Assembly (NCBI GenBank): GCA_016342325.1
Contig: JAEINR010000042.1
Span: 1-49,948 of the forward strand
From: Desulfobacterium sp.
GTDB lineage: Bacteria; Desulfobacterota; Desulfobacteria; Desulfobacterales; Desulfobacteraceae
Direction of reading: 5' to 3'
DNA length: 49,948 nt
Below, in pieces: positions 27,416 to 35,122 of the stretch (positions within the stretch are counted from its first letter, which is position 1; each line of letters opens with the position of its first letter). Both the position numbers and the translations under genes were made by a program. The notes under the pieces were generated by a model that was given only the letters and a program-made list of their open reading frames with translations, was not told where the DNA came from and did not search any database.

Positions 27416-28015
27416 CTAGGTCAGAATAAACGTTACCAGAATGGGCACCGCAATGGTGAGCACCACGCCGCTGAAGAGGGCGATGATGGAAAACTCCTTC
27501 CCGGAGTTGATGGTGATGATGGGAAGGGTGGTGTCCATGGCGGTGGCGCCTGCTGAGGCGATGGGGGCGGTTCGTCCGAACCAGGTCACCAGCAGGGGGG
27601 CTGCCAGCAAAGTGAAGATCTCCCGCATGATGTTGGAAAGCAGCGCAATGGTGCCTAAAACCTCACCGCGCATTTCGGTGATGTAGATGGAGGAGAGGCT
27701 GTAGTAGCCCAGGCCTGAGCCGATGGCCATGGCGTCTTTGACGGAGATATCCGATAGAAAAATGGAGACGCTGGCGGCGCCGGCCAGGGAACCCACGATA
27801 ACAGCGGCGGGGATGAGGAAGATGCGCAGGTTGCTCTTCTTCAAGACTGCGAAGGTGGTGGTGTCTCCACCAATGCCGATTCCCACAAAAAAGATGAGGG
27901 CATAGAGCACCCAGAGGGTGAGGTCCGATTCGGTGGCAAAGGATGGCAATTTCACGAAAAGCCCGGTCATGACCCCAATAATAAAGCAGCAGAGAATGGT
28001 GAGGCTACCCTTCAT
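27416..28015 (-). CDS. LysO-type exporter, C-terminal half as a separate protein
   Basis: This 199-residue membrane protein matches the second half of LysO (YbjE, DUF340), the lysine exporter. Hallmarks are DLTLWVLYALIFFVGIGIGGD, the conserved GLGYYSLSSIYITEMRG and TTLPIITINSGKEF. The first half is a separate gene just upstream, and the two overlap by 11 nt (start at 28015, stop of the first gene at 28005-28007), so translation is probably coupled. In E. coli both halves form one protein of about 300 residues; split versions are known in other bacteria, so this need not be a lesion. Export of lysine or a toxic analogue is inferred from the family. Confidence 0.85.
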   Translation of the reverse strand: MKGSLTILCCFIIGVMTGLFVKLPSFATESDLTLWVLYALIFFVGIGIGGDTTTFAVLKKSNLRIFLIPAAVIVGSLAGAASVSIFLSDISVKDAMAIGSGLGYYSLSSIYITEMRGEVLGTIALLSNIMREIFTLLAAPLLVTWFGRTAPIASAGATAMDTTLPIITINSGKEFSIIALFSGVVLTIAVPILVTFILT

Positions 28016-28328
28016 GGGCCACCTGCTCTCCCATCTCGTCATGGATGGACACTTCCGTGGTGTCGGAGAAGAAGAGTCGCCAGGCCAGGCAGCAGCAGAG
28101 AATGCTTCCCCCTACGGCCCCTGCGGTGAGAACCACGGCCTTGACGCCGATGATGTGGATGCTTTCCACCACGGTCTCGTTCAAGCCCACTGAGACGCCC
28201 AGGACAAAGAGAAGAAGAAATATCACCGCCATAACGATGCGGTCGATGGCGGCAAAGAGGGCCTTTTTTTCGCGCAGCAGGTATCCGATGACCATACCCA
28301 CCCCCATAATAACGAGAATTTCAACCAT
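28005..28328 (-). CDS. LysO-type exporter, N-terminal half as a separate protein
   Basis: This 107-residue protein has about three membrane helices and matches the N-terminal part of LysO. It has VEILVIMGVGMVIGYLLREK, then IVMAVIFLLLFVLGVSVGLNE, where the LGVSVG segment is family-typical, and then GAVGGSILCCCLAWRLFF. It should assemble with the 199-residue C-terminal partner encoded downstream, whose start codon lies inside this gene. A perfect palindrome (CTCCCAAA/TTTGGGAG) lies just upstream and contains the GGGAG ribosome site, which could allow translational or operator control. A dispersed repeat lies further upstream. Confidence 0.82.
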   Translation of the reverse strand: MVEILVIMGVGMVIGYLLREKKALFAAIDRIVMAVIFLLLFVLGVSVGLNETVVESIHIIGVKAVVLTAGAVGGSILCCCLAWRLFFSDTTEVSIHDEMGEQVAHEG

Positions 28329-28334
28329 ATCCCA

Positions 28335-28351
28335 CTCCCAAATTTTGGGAG
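28335..28351. promoter_or_regulatory. Palindrome covering the ribosome site of the LysO-type operon
   Basis: CTCCCAAA and TTTGGGAG are separated by one base, 6 nt before the start codon. On the minus strand the right arm supplies GGGAG, so an RNA hairpin would hide the ribosome site. It could equally be a repressor operator. Confidence 0.45.
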
Positions 28352-28426
28352 CGTTGCCCCCGTCTGCTCTAAAATACCAGGCAAACCTCCCCGAACGCCG
28401 GGGTTTCCCAAAGGGGATGTTCTCTT

Positions 28427-28504
28427 AACCTGGACAAGCCAGAAGCAAAAAAGGTTTCTGATTTTTTTCCAAAATAACACGTAAACCAGAGCTAAGAAGC
28501 TAAA
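28427..28504 (-). repeat. Dispersed intergenic repeat, copy 3 (long form)
   Basis: On the minus strand it starts TTTAGCTTCTTAGCTCTGG, contains AAATCAGAAACC and ends GGCTTGTCCAGGTT. It fills part of the 326-bp gap between the LysO-type operon and the 428-residue secreted protein gene. Apart from the repeat and the palindrome at 28335, I see nothing in that gap. Confidence 0.85.
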
Positions 28505-28654
28505 CTGCCTGAACGTGGGGATATATAAGAAGTATGGGGGATTGTCAACCCACTTCCACGACCCCATCCGGACAAGCCGGAACCAAGGGTGTTTGACGGT
28601 TATTGCTGCCACGGGAGAGAGAAGACTAAAGGTTCTCTCCCGCAGCAACCGGTG

Positions 28655-29941
28655 CTATCGGGCATTCTTGAGAAGCATGTTTTGGGTAATATAGCCTGCT
28701 TTCTTGGTATGGGCGCCAACATTCAACGCATTATTTTTAAGATGGTTTTTATTGATAAAGGCGGTATAGATCGTAGCAATCTGGTCATCGGTTTTGACAA
28801 TGACCCGGGCCGGCAGGACCGAGGTGTCGACCTTGTACCATCCGCTGTTGTTCCATTTCCAGTTCGTGCTCCTGGACCAGTCGGCAGCAATCAGGCGAAT
28901 GGACAGAATGTCATCCGAGGGGTATAGGGTTTTCCACTCTTTTTTAATCATTTTTTTGAGTTTGTTTTTGTCTCCATTGGCATAGTTGTCCGAGGGCATT
29001 TTAACGCCGGCCAGAAGTTCAGCCGCCATGGTTTTTTCTGCAGCATCGATTTTTTGTTTATGGGCGGCATAGGCTTTATTCATCTTGATGACTTCGGGTG
29101 CATCTTCTCCTTTGCCTGCGCTTAAAAGAGCCAGCATTGCGTTGGCCTTTTCCAAGTTTTGGGCCACGCCGCCTTTAAAAAACAACGGTTTCTTTTCAGC
29201 TTCGGCTTTTTGGGCGGTGCTTGTGGCCTGACTCAACGCTCCGCTGATTTTGCCGGGTAACTGTTCGAGGTAATCATCCTGGTAGGCTTTGAATTTGTCC
29301 ATGTACTTGGCGTTCGTATCAAGCATGGTTCTCAGGCTGCCCGCTTTGTTGGCTTTTAACGGCAGGGCGTATTTTTCCGGCAGATGTTGAAAAAAATTGT
29401 ACTCATCCTGAAAGGCGACAACGGCGTTGATGGCTTTTTCCGGCACCTGGAAGGTGTAGGAGGGGTTCTTGTAAGCCTTGTACATCTTTTTGAGGCGCTC
29501 AACATCTTGTTTATAATCGGGAAAATTGCTGATATCACTTTTTTTGAGATCTTTCTGGTACTGTTCATACCCTTCCAGGTAAACCTCCGTCAGAACCGGG
29601 GTGTTTTTTTTGAGGGACGTGAACCAGGACTTAATGTTTTTGATCTTTTTATGGTCTGCCGGGAGTTTATGGGCTTCGAACTCCTTTTCAAGGGCAATCA
29701 CATTGTCTAACATTCCTGTGAGTGCGGGAGTTGGATTCCTTGAATACTCTTCATTGACGTGGAGCGCTCTGTACGCCTTGAAGTCGGTAATGATACGCGA
29801 TAGTTTGTTCGAGACCGCTTTCAACGCCTGTTCCTGGGGATAGAGCAGGCGTTGTTCAGCAAAGGCCGGTGTTCCGGCGAGGAAGGCCAGTGCACATGCC
29901 GGAAGGATTGCCAAGCTTAGACGATAAAGTGTTTTTTTCAT
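28655..29941 (-). CDS. Large exported protein of unknown function
   Basis: I do not recognise this 428-residue protein. From the ATG at 29941 (AAGGAG 10 nt upstream) it has a clear signal peptide, MKKTLYRLSLAILPACALAF with cleavage after TPAFA. The mature part is rich in Lys, Ala, Tyr and Asn, and largely helical (about 30-330). A shorter C-terminal domain (about 335-428) has RLIAADWSRSTNWKWNNSGWY followed by likely beta strands. No lipobox, membrane anchor or catalytic motif is seen. It is probably periplasmic or secreted. An in-frame extension upstream to 30025 lacks a signal peptide at its own start and is less likely. The gene stands alone. Confidence 0.8.
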   Translation of the reverse strand: MKKTLYRLSLAILPACALAFLAGTPAFAEQRLLYPQEQALKAVSNKLSRIITDFKAYRALHVNEEYSRNPTPALTGMLDNVIALEKEFEAHKLPADHKKIKNIKSWFTSLKKNTPVLTEVYLEGYEQYQKDLKKSDISNFPDYKQDVERLKKMYKAYKNPSYTFQVPEKAINAVVAFQDEYNFFQHLPEKYALPLKANKAGSLRTMLDTNAKYMDKFKAYQDDYLEQLPGKISGALSQATSTAQKAEAEKKPLFFKGGVAQNLEKANAMLALLSAGKGEDAPEVIKMNKAYAAHKQKIDAAEKTMAAELLAGVKMPSDNYANGDKNKLKKMIKKEWKTLYPSDDILSIRLIAADWSRSTNWKWNNSGWYKVDTSVLPARVIVKTDDQIATIYTAFINKNHLKNNALNVGAHTKKAGYITQNMLLKNAR

Positions 29942-30121
29942 AAAACCTGTTCTCCTTGTTTGAGGGTGTTGGTAAACAACGTTTGTACGGTTTTGCCCGT
30001 TCAAATGTAAGGGCTGGATAAACAAGAATTCAATGACGGAGGGGCTGGAGGGGGTAGGGTTAGACCTTCGCCCATTTTATCTGATGAGAAAGATTATCTG
30101 CTAATATACCTTTTAGGCCCG

Positions 30122-30150
30122 ACAGGGTCAAGGGTTTGAATCGACCCTGT
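30122..30150. terminator. Hairpin downstream of the acylphosphatase gene
   Basis: ACAGGGTC and GACCCTGT form an 8-bp stem with a 13-nt loop in the 308-bp gap 29942-30249. No strong T-tract follows, so termination is uncertain. I see no gene in the rest of that gap. Confidence 0.45.
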
Positions 30151-30249
30151 ATCCACCACCCTGCTGTCGGCCATGTCGCAAAAATAGCCCGGTTCATCCG
30201 GCCACAGGTATTCACACCGAAAGTCTTCCATCGCCGGTTGAGAAAAGAT

Positions 30250-30531
30250 TCAAAAACGGATGTTAAACCCTGTAAAACCGGAAACCGTGTCAAGCCAATC
30301 GGTTTCAACCTGATCCACGGATGATCCTGGGGAGCCTTGACCACACCATTGGATTATCTGGTCAAGATCGCTTTCTTTTCCTTCAAACACGGCCTCTACG
30401 CTGCCGTCTGGACAGTTCTTGACCCATCCTGTAAGGCCCAGGCCCTGGGCGGCCCGTTGGGTTTCCATTCGAAAGCAGACCCCCTGGACCCTTCCCCTGA
30501 CGATGACATGGACCTGTTTATTTTCCGCCAT
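30250..30531 (-). CDS. acyP: Acylphosphatase
   Basis: This 93-residue enzyme hydrolyses acyl phosphates such as acetyl phosphate. It has the diagnostic VRGRVQGVCFRMETQRAAQ, containing the catalytic Arg in the phosphate loop, and GLTGWVKNCPDGSVEAVFEG with the catalytic Asn (NCPDG). Length is normal. The start has AAAAGGAGG 5 nt before the ATG. It stands alone, 92 nt after the V4R-type regulator gene on the same strand. Housekeeping removal of acyl phosphates fits an acetate-using organism, but no operon link is visible. Confidence 0.93.
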   Translation of the reverse strand: MAENKQVHVIVRGRVQGVCFRMETQRAAQGLGLTGWVKNCPDGSVEAVFEGKESDLDQIIQWCGQGSPGSSVDQVETDWLDTVSGFTGFNIRF

Positions 30532-30622
30532 GGTCTCCTCCTTTTATGGGAGATGATTGTACGGTTTTCAGAATCGCGAAAACAGGATCAGGATACGCTG
30601 AAAAGGCCGGGAAAGTCAAACC

Positions 30623-32245
30623 CTAGGACCGGTTGAGGCGTCTCCACAGGGTGGAGATGCTCAGGCCGAGTATCCGGGATGCCTCTGTCTTATTTCCGTT
30701 GGTCTGGTTCAGCACATGGCGGATATACTGCTGTTCCAGTTCCCGGCAGCTGGGAAGGCTTTGGCCGAATATTGCCATGGGATGGGTCCCTGTCTGCGCT
30801 TCCTGGTTTGGAAAGTGTTCGGGCAGGATGCGCTGGTGGTCCCCGGCCAGGATAACGCCATATTCTACGACATTCTCAAGTTCGCGGATGTTCCCGGACC
30901 AGGAAAATCCCTCCAGATGTTGGATCGCCTGGGGCGAAAAGCCGGGATGGTCAGGGGATAGCCTGGACAGGAAATGCCTGGCAAGGGGAAGAATGTCCTC
31001 CCGTCTATTGCGAAGGGGAGGGAGGGTGATGGGAAACACCGAGATTCTGAAGTAGAGGTCTTCCCGGAAGGTTCCCTCGGCGACCATCTCCTTGATCTCC
31101 TGGTTGGTGGCGGTCAGGATCCGGGCCTTGACGGGTTCCAGGGTTGAGCCGCCAAGGGGGCGCACCTGTTTCTCCTGGATCGCCCTGAGGAGCTTGGGCT
31201 GGAGGCTTAAGGGCAGTTCCCCGATTTCATCCAAAAAAAGGGTCCCCTTGCCGGCCTGGACAAACAGTCCCTTTCTTGCCGACTCTGCGCCGGTAAACGC
31301 CCCTTTTGTGTGGCCGAACAATTCTGATTCCAAAAGATCGGAGGGCAGGGCGGCACAGTTGATGGGCAGGAACGGCTCCTCTTTTCTCCCCGATTGATCA
31401 TGGATAAACCTTGCCAGCACTTCCTTGCCCGTGCCGCTCTCTCCCTGGATCAGCACGGTTGCAGCCGTGGGGGCCACCTTTTGTGCCAGGGTCATGGTGG
31501 TTGCCATGGCATGGCTCCTGAAGATCATGGTATCCATCGATCCCGGCCGGATCTGCTGCTTGAGGGCGTTGATCTCATCTTCCTGGTCTGCGATGAACCG
31601 GCTGGCCTGTTCAAGGTTGCTTTTCAAGGATTCCATTTCGGTTTTGATGTCCGTGATCTTGAATTCCTTTCGGACATCGGCAAGGTCAAGTCCCCATTCC
31701 CCAAGGGTTCTCCCCTCAAAGGTGCAGTGATCAAAGCCCTGGGCTTTGCATGAAATCTCCTTGACCAGCACATCGGCGCCAATAACGGCACTGGCATAGC
31801 CGCTGACCAGGCCGGCCAGGATGGCGCAAACCGGCGTGTCCGAACCGGTGGAAATGGAACGAAAGATGTCCGGCTCAAAGGACTCTTTCCAGATGCCCTT
31901 GAAGCGCAGCTGTTTCTTGTCCGGGTTAAAGTCGATCTCGGTGATGGTTTCATGGGCAAGACCTGCCAGCCGACGCATGACGCCACCGGCCTTTAACAAC
32001 TCTTCAGGGGAGTCAAACCGATAAAGATCTGAAATAACGGTGGCGTGGGCCAGGCCGCCGTCATACCCAAATCGGGTCAACAGAACATCCATCTTGTCGG
32101 CACCTAGGGATTGGTTCAGGTCCTTGTATAGCCTTCCAAGGCCGGTGATGCCCATGGCCATGATTCGGTAGTGCCCGAGAATGGGGAAACCGGTCTTGGG
32201 ATCGTGGCCGATCATCTCCATTGATTTCAGATCGCTCGCTCGCAT
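30623..32245 (-). CDS. Sigma-54-dependent regulator with XylR_N and V4R ligand domains
   Basis: This 540-residue enhancer-binding protein has no receiver. An XylR_N-type domain (about 10-100) and a V4R domain (about 110-190; AILAGLVSGYASAVIG and KAQGFDHCTFEG, with Cys/His positions that can bind metal) are joined by a coiled-coil linker to an AAA+ domain (about 230-470). That has Walker A GESGTGKE, HTKGAFTGA and GTLFLDEIGEL. A Fis-type helix-turn-helix ends TEASRILGLSISTLWRRLNRS. Such proteins, as XylR or DmpR, are activated by direct binding of a small molecule. It is divergent from a small secreted protein gene with an excellent -24/-12 promoter. GGAGG lies 6 nt before the ATG. Confidence 0.93.
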   Translation of the reverse strand: MRASDLKSMEMIGHDPKTGFPILGHYRIMAMGITGLGRLYKDLNQSLGADKMDVLLTRFGYDGGLAHATVISDLYRFDSPEELLKAGGVMRRLAGLAHETITEIDFNPDKKQLRFKGIWKESFEPDIFRSISTGSDTPVCAILAGLVSGYASAVIGADVLVKEISCKAQGFDHCTFEGRTLGEWGLDLADVRKEFKITDIKTEMESLKSNLEQASRFIADQEDEINALKQQIRPGSMDTMIFRSHAMATTMTLAQKVAPTAATVLIQGESGTGKEVLARFIHDQSGRKEEPFLPINCAALPSDLLESELFGHTKGAFTGAESARKGLFVQAGKGTLFLDEIGELPLSLQPKLLRAIQEKQVRPLGGSTLEPVKARILTATNQEIKEMVAEGTFREDLYFRISVFPITLPPLRNRREDILPLARHFLSRLSPDHPGFSPQAIQHLEGFSWSGNIRELENVVEYGVILAGDHQRILPEHFPNQEAQTGTHPMAIFGQSLPSCRELEQQYIRHVLNQTNGNKTEASRILGLSISTLWRRLNRS

Positions 32246-32301
32246 GGTTTTCCTCCGTTCCAGGGTGAATATGGACGAAACCTTATCATTTTGAAACGGT
32301 A

Positions 32302-32318
32302 CTTTTCAAGTTGAAAAG
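32302..32318. promoter_or_regulatory. Probable enhancer palindrome for the V4R-type regulator
   Basis: CTTTTCAAGTTGAAAAG is a perfect palindrome with 8-bp arms. A further half-site (TTTTGAAA, 32290-32297) lies one helical turn away. It is about 80 nt upstream of the -24 element at 32395 and 57 nt from the start of the divergent regulator gene. Confidence 0.6.
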
Positions 32319-32394
32319 GTCTGTTCCGGAAAAGAGTAGGGGAGATTAGGGTGCAAAATCTGTAATTTATAGGATATCAAGGGGTTCTCTTGTG

Positions 32395-32409
32395 TGGCAC
32401 CCGGATTGC
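32395..32409 (+). promoter_or_regulatory. Sigma-54 (-24/-12) promoter of the small secreted protein gene
   Basis: TGGCACCCGGATTGC matches the consensus fully at TGGCAC and TTGC, with GG and GC exactly 10 nt apart. Transcription should start near 32421, leaving about 30 nt before the ATG at 32451. The divergent V4R-type regulator is the likely activator. Confidence 0.88.
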
Positions 32410-32450
32410 AAAGAAGGTTGTTAAGGACGCTTTGATTAAAGGAGATGATT

Positions 32451-32927
32451 ATGAAAATGCGCAATGGATTTAAATATATGATGGTTATTTTTTGTGTGGT
32501 GGCCTGTTCCCAGGTGGCCTCGGCCGAAATAGTTCTTCTCACCGACCATGAGCTTGAAGCGGTCAGGGGGCAGGTCGGTATTGTCTCCATGGGTCTTGAC
32601 GTCCTGGGGAACAAAGGGATGCTCGCTGTAAATCGTCTTGTGCGAAACCAGGGGGATGACGTCCGGGGGAACGGCATCCTGACCCTGGAGGGGGTTGGGC
32701 TCACGGGTCTTATCAATACCGGATCCGCCTTTACCGAAGTGGTGGAAAATGATGGCAATGCAGTGCTCCATTGTCATTTTGAAAACTATGGGGTGACCGT
32801 CGACCATCTCAAGGTGGATGCTGTCTATGCCGGGGGTGATACCTCGGGTATAAGCTTTGGCGGCTTTGAAATGACGGGCTTTTCCATGGAAATCTCCGGG
32901 GATGTCACCATCTCGTTGCATGACTGA
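32451..32927 (+). CDS. Small secreted protein under sigma-54 control, function unknown
   Basis: This 158-residue exported protein has a signal peptide (about 1-25, ending QVASA). The mature part starts EIVLLTDHELEAVRGQVGI, a LTDxEL-xxVxGQxGI opening seen in various exported beta-rich proteins of Proteobacteria. The rest is glycine-rich and strand-like, with GVGLTGLINTGSAF, DAVYAGGDTSGISFGG and a C-terminal VTISLHD; cysteines are scarce. I know no function for it. The ATG at 32451 lies 6 nt after AAAGGAG; an ATG at 32445 abuts the ribosome site. Its 3' end overlaps the convergent MFS gene by 103 nt. The perfect -24/-12 promoter and divergent regulator suggest strong, signal-dependent expression. 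Confidence 0.8.
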   Translation: MKMRNGFKYMMVIFCVVACSQVASAEIVLLTDHELEAVRGQVGIVSMGLDVLGNKGMLAVNRLVRNQGDDVRGNGILTLEGVGLTGLINTGSAFTEVVENDGNAVLHCHFENYGVTVDHLKVDAVYAGGDTSGISFGGFEMTGFSMEISGDVTISLHD

Positions 32928-34111
32928 GCCCGGCTTCCGGCTTGCCTTGCTGTGGCTCCCAGGAGCAGCACCAGGGAGCCTGCCAGGGAAATGGAACAGA
33001 TCAGGGTGATCCCGGGCCATGCCCAGGCGTCCCAGGCAGGTCCCAGGAGAATGGATGAGAGGCTGCCGCCCCCGATGCAGAACAGTATGTAAAGGGACGA
33101 CGCATTACCCAGCAATGTCCTGGGAACCCGTTGACCCACGAGGATAAAGAGCAGGGGCTGGCAGCAGTAAACCCCCAGGAACAGGAGTAACACCCCCAGG
33201 GTGATCACGACAATGGAATGGCTCCACCCCATGAGCTGGATCCCAGCCAGGCAGATGATAAGGCCCGGTACCATCACCTTTAACACCCCTTGTTTTTGGG
33301 ACAGGGTTCCGGCAAACGGCGCCACAATTGCCGTAAGCCCGGCAAGGCTGATCCAGCCGACTTCTCCAGCAGAGCAGTTGAACGGAGGGGCGACCAACCG
33401 GTAGGTCAGGAAGGTGACCATGCCGAGGAACCCGAAAAAGAGTAAAAAACCTGCGCCCAGGAGTGACATGATCTCCGGCCTGACCATGAGCTTCACTGTG
33501 GTCCGGTAGCGCTGTCCTAATGTCTCCCGAAGGGTGGGTGTCTCTCTTCTGTTCTTGATCAAAAGAACGGCGGCCGTGATCCCAAGCACCACCAATCCCA
33601 GGGCGAGAAGTCTGAAGGAGGCCCGCCAGCCGAAGTTTGCTGTCATGATGCCGAGAACCACCCGCCCGAACACGATTCCCAATGTTCCGGAAGCCACGAT
33701 GGAACCCACATAGGTGCCGGTCTTATTCGCCGGAGCGATCAGGGTCATGTAGGGAAACATGGCCCCGGGAACCAGGGCTGCCCCTGTGCCGACCATTGCC
33801 ATGGCAACGAGAAACAGGGAAAATCGGGAGACAAGGGATGCGGAAAAAATCGCCATGGCCAGGAGCGCGATTCCTGCGATGGCCAATCTTGGCAGATTTA
33901 CCGTATCGACAATGGGAGCGATAAAGAAAAAGGTCGTGGCGTAGAACAGGGAGGCGATGCTGAAGGCAAAGCGGGCTTGACCCATCTCCATGGCAAAGGA
34001 TTGGGAGATCTCGAGAAATATCGATTGGGTCATGAAGACCGTGGCCACGGCGATAAGGGTCATTACGCAGGCGATGGCGGCACTGGGATCATGTTTTTTG
34101 TAAGATTTCAC
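32825..34111 (-). CDS. MFS transporter, last gene of the flavodoxin operon
   Basis: This 428-residue, 12-helix major facilitator has TAVATVFMTQSIFLEISQSF in helix 1, the cytoplasmic loop 2-3 region (VDTVNLPRLAIAGI) and VPGAMFPYMTLIAPANKTG with a second-half counterpart around VPRTLLGNASSLYIL. It resembles drug or metabolite exporters of the YgaY/YnfM type; the substrate is unknown. It starts with GTG at 34111, overlapping the stop of the methyltransferase gene by 4 nt (GTGA), so translation is coupled. Its ribosome site (AGGAAA) lies in the 3' end of that gene. A hydrophilic tail of about 40 residues extends into the convergent small secreted protein gene. Confidence 0.88.
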   Translation of the reverse strand: MKSYKKHDPSAAIACVMTLIAVATVFMTQSIFLEISQSFAMEMGQARFAFSIASLFYATTFFFIAPIVDTVNLPRLAIAGIALLAMAIFSASLVSRFSLFLVAMAMVGTGAALVPGAMFPYMTLIAPANKTGTYVGSIVASGTLGIVFGRVVLGIMTANFGWRASFRLLALGLVVLGITAAVLLIKNRRETPTLRETLGQRYRTTVKLMVRPEIMSLLGAGFLLFFGFLGMVTFLTYRLVAPPFNCSAGEVGWISLAGLTAIVAPFAGTLSQKQGVLKVMVPGLIICLAGIQLMGWSHSIVVITLGVLLLFLGVYCCQPLLFILVGQRVPRTLLGNASSLYILFCIGGGSLSSILLGPAWDAWAWPGITLICSISLAGSLVLLLGATARQAGSRAQSCNEMVTSPEISMEKPVISKPPKLIPEVSPPA

Positions 34112-35013
34112 GATGGATGATTTCCTGTTTTTAGCTTTTTAGCTTCTTCCCTCGGGTTTTCCTGTTCTTTTGGTTCTGGCTTATCCAGGTTCGGTTTTTG
34201 TGCGACCATCAGGAGTCGGCTTGTCAACCCGAGCACCCAGGGTTCCTCTGCAACGGTTTGAAAGGCCTTGTCAAGCTGGTTGAACATCTGGTCATCATCC
34301 AGTATTTTTACCTGTTTCGTTGAGGGCGGATGCTCTAAAAAGGGGGTGATGGCTGCGGTTTTACACGGCGTGAGCCCCTGTTCCCGAAACAGGGCTTCGA
34401 GCTCTTCCGGGCCGAAACAGTAATGGGTCAGCCCGGAATCGGCAACGACTTTTCCGTTGTTGAGAACTGTTAGAAACTGGGTCATGTCGTTTTTTTTGGC
34501 CAGGTCAAGGGCCCTTCGAAATCGATTCATGGTATCGCACACCACATGGCCGCCGGGTTTTGTTATTCTGGACAGTTCGCTGACGGCCTGATTTGGGTCG
34601 CTGCACAGGGAAAGGGGCATGCCCAGGGCCAACACCAGGTCAAAAGCGTTGTCCCCAAGCGCTGCCATATCACAGATGTCCAGGACGTGGTAGTTGGTAA
34701 CGCTTTCCCCGAGGCCCTGCTGGTTGACCAGGACTTCAGCATGGCGGATCATCTCGTCGGAAAAATCCGCAAGTTCCAGCGTATAGCCCATGGGGGCCAG
34801 GCGAAACACCCACCTGCCCGTGCCGCATCCGGCCTCCAGGATCGTGCCTCCTTCCTTTACGGGCAGCAGTGGTTCGATATATCGCCAGCAGCCGTTTTCA
34901 TAGAGGTCGGCCATGCGTCTGTTTTTCTGCCGCCGCTTCCCGGATGCAAAGAATTGAGCCTTGTCGTTCCAGTATCCAAGGGCCGGGTTTGTCCGTGTCT
35001 TTGTTGCTGCCAT
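34108..35013 (-). CDS. Class I SAM-dependent methyltransferase with repeat-derived tail
   Basis: This 301-residue soluble enzyme has a Rossmann-fold core at about 50-200. Motif I is ILEAGCGTGRWVFRLAPMGY, followed by LELADFSDEMIRHAE (motif II), VTNYHVLDICDMAALGDNAFD and LVLALGMPLSLCSDP (motif IV). The acceptor is unknown. The last 27 residues (from LDKPEPKEQENPREEAKK) are encoded by a dispersed intergenic repeat read through in frame, so the native protein probably ended earlier. GGGAG lies 8 nt before the ATG. It sits between the flavodoxin gene (110 nt upstream, with another repeat between) and the MFS gene, which it overlaps, within the sigma-54-driven operon. Confidence 0.88.
   Translation of the reverse strand: MAATKTRTNPALGYWNDKAQFFASGKRRQKNRRMADLYENGCWRYIEPLLPVKEGGTILEAGCGTGRWVFRLAPMGYTLELADFSDEMIRHAEVLVNQQGLGESVTNYHVLDICDMAALGDNAFDLVLALGMPLSLCSDPNQAVSELSRITKPGGHVVCDTMNRFRRALDLAKKNDMTQFLTVLNNGKVVADSGLTHYCFGPEELEALFREQGLTPCKTAAITPFLEHPPSTKQVKILDDDQMFNQLDKAFQTVAEEPWVLGLTSRLLMVAQKPNLDKPEPKEQENPREEAKKLKTGNHPS
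34128..34191 (+). repeat. Dispersed intergenic repeat, copy 4 (within the methyltransferase 3' coding end)
   Basis: It contains TTAGCTTTTTAGCTTCTT, GGGTTTTCCTGTTCTTTTGG and GGCTTATCCAGGTT, and lacks the middle part of long copies. It lies antisense to the methyltransferase reading frame and encodes its C-terminal tail. Confidence 0.75.
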
Positions 35014-35034
35014 GGTTTTTTCTCCCTGTGTTGA

Positions 35035-35114
35035 TTTTTAGCTTCTTAGCGTTGATTTTCGAGTTGTTTTGGCAAGAACTCTGAAATCTTTTTTGGTTCT
35101 GGCTTGTCCAGGTT
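35035..35114 (+). repeat. Dispersed intergenic repeat, copy 5 (long form)
   Basis: It starts TTTTTAGCTTCTTAGC, continues GTTGATTTTCGAGTTGTTTT and GGCAAGAACTCTGAAATC, and ends GGTTCTGGCTTGTCCAGGTT. It fills most of the 109-bp gap between the methyltransferase start and the flavodoxin stop. Confidence 0.88.
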
Positions 35115-35122
35115 GGGTTATG

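Noticed and set aside
30060-30344. 94-codon minus-strand frame overlapping acylphosphatase
   Set aside because: It overlaps the 3' end of acylphosphatase in another frame and has no supporting start site.
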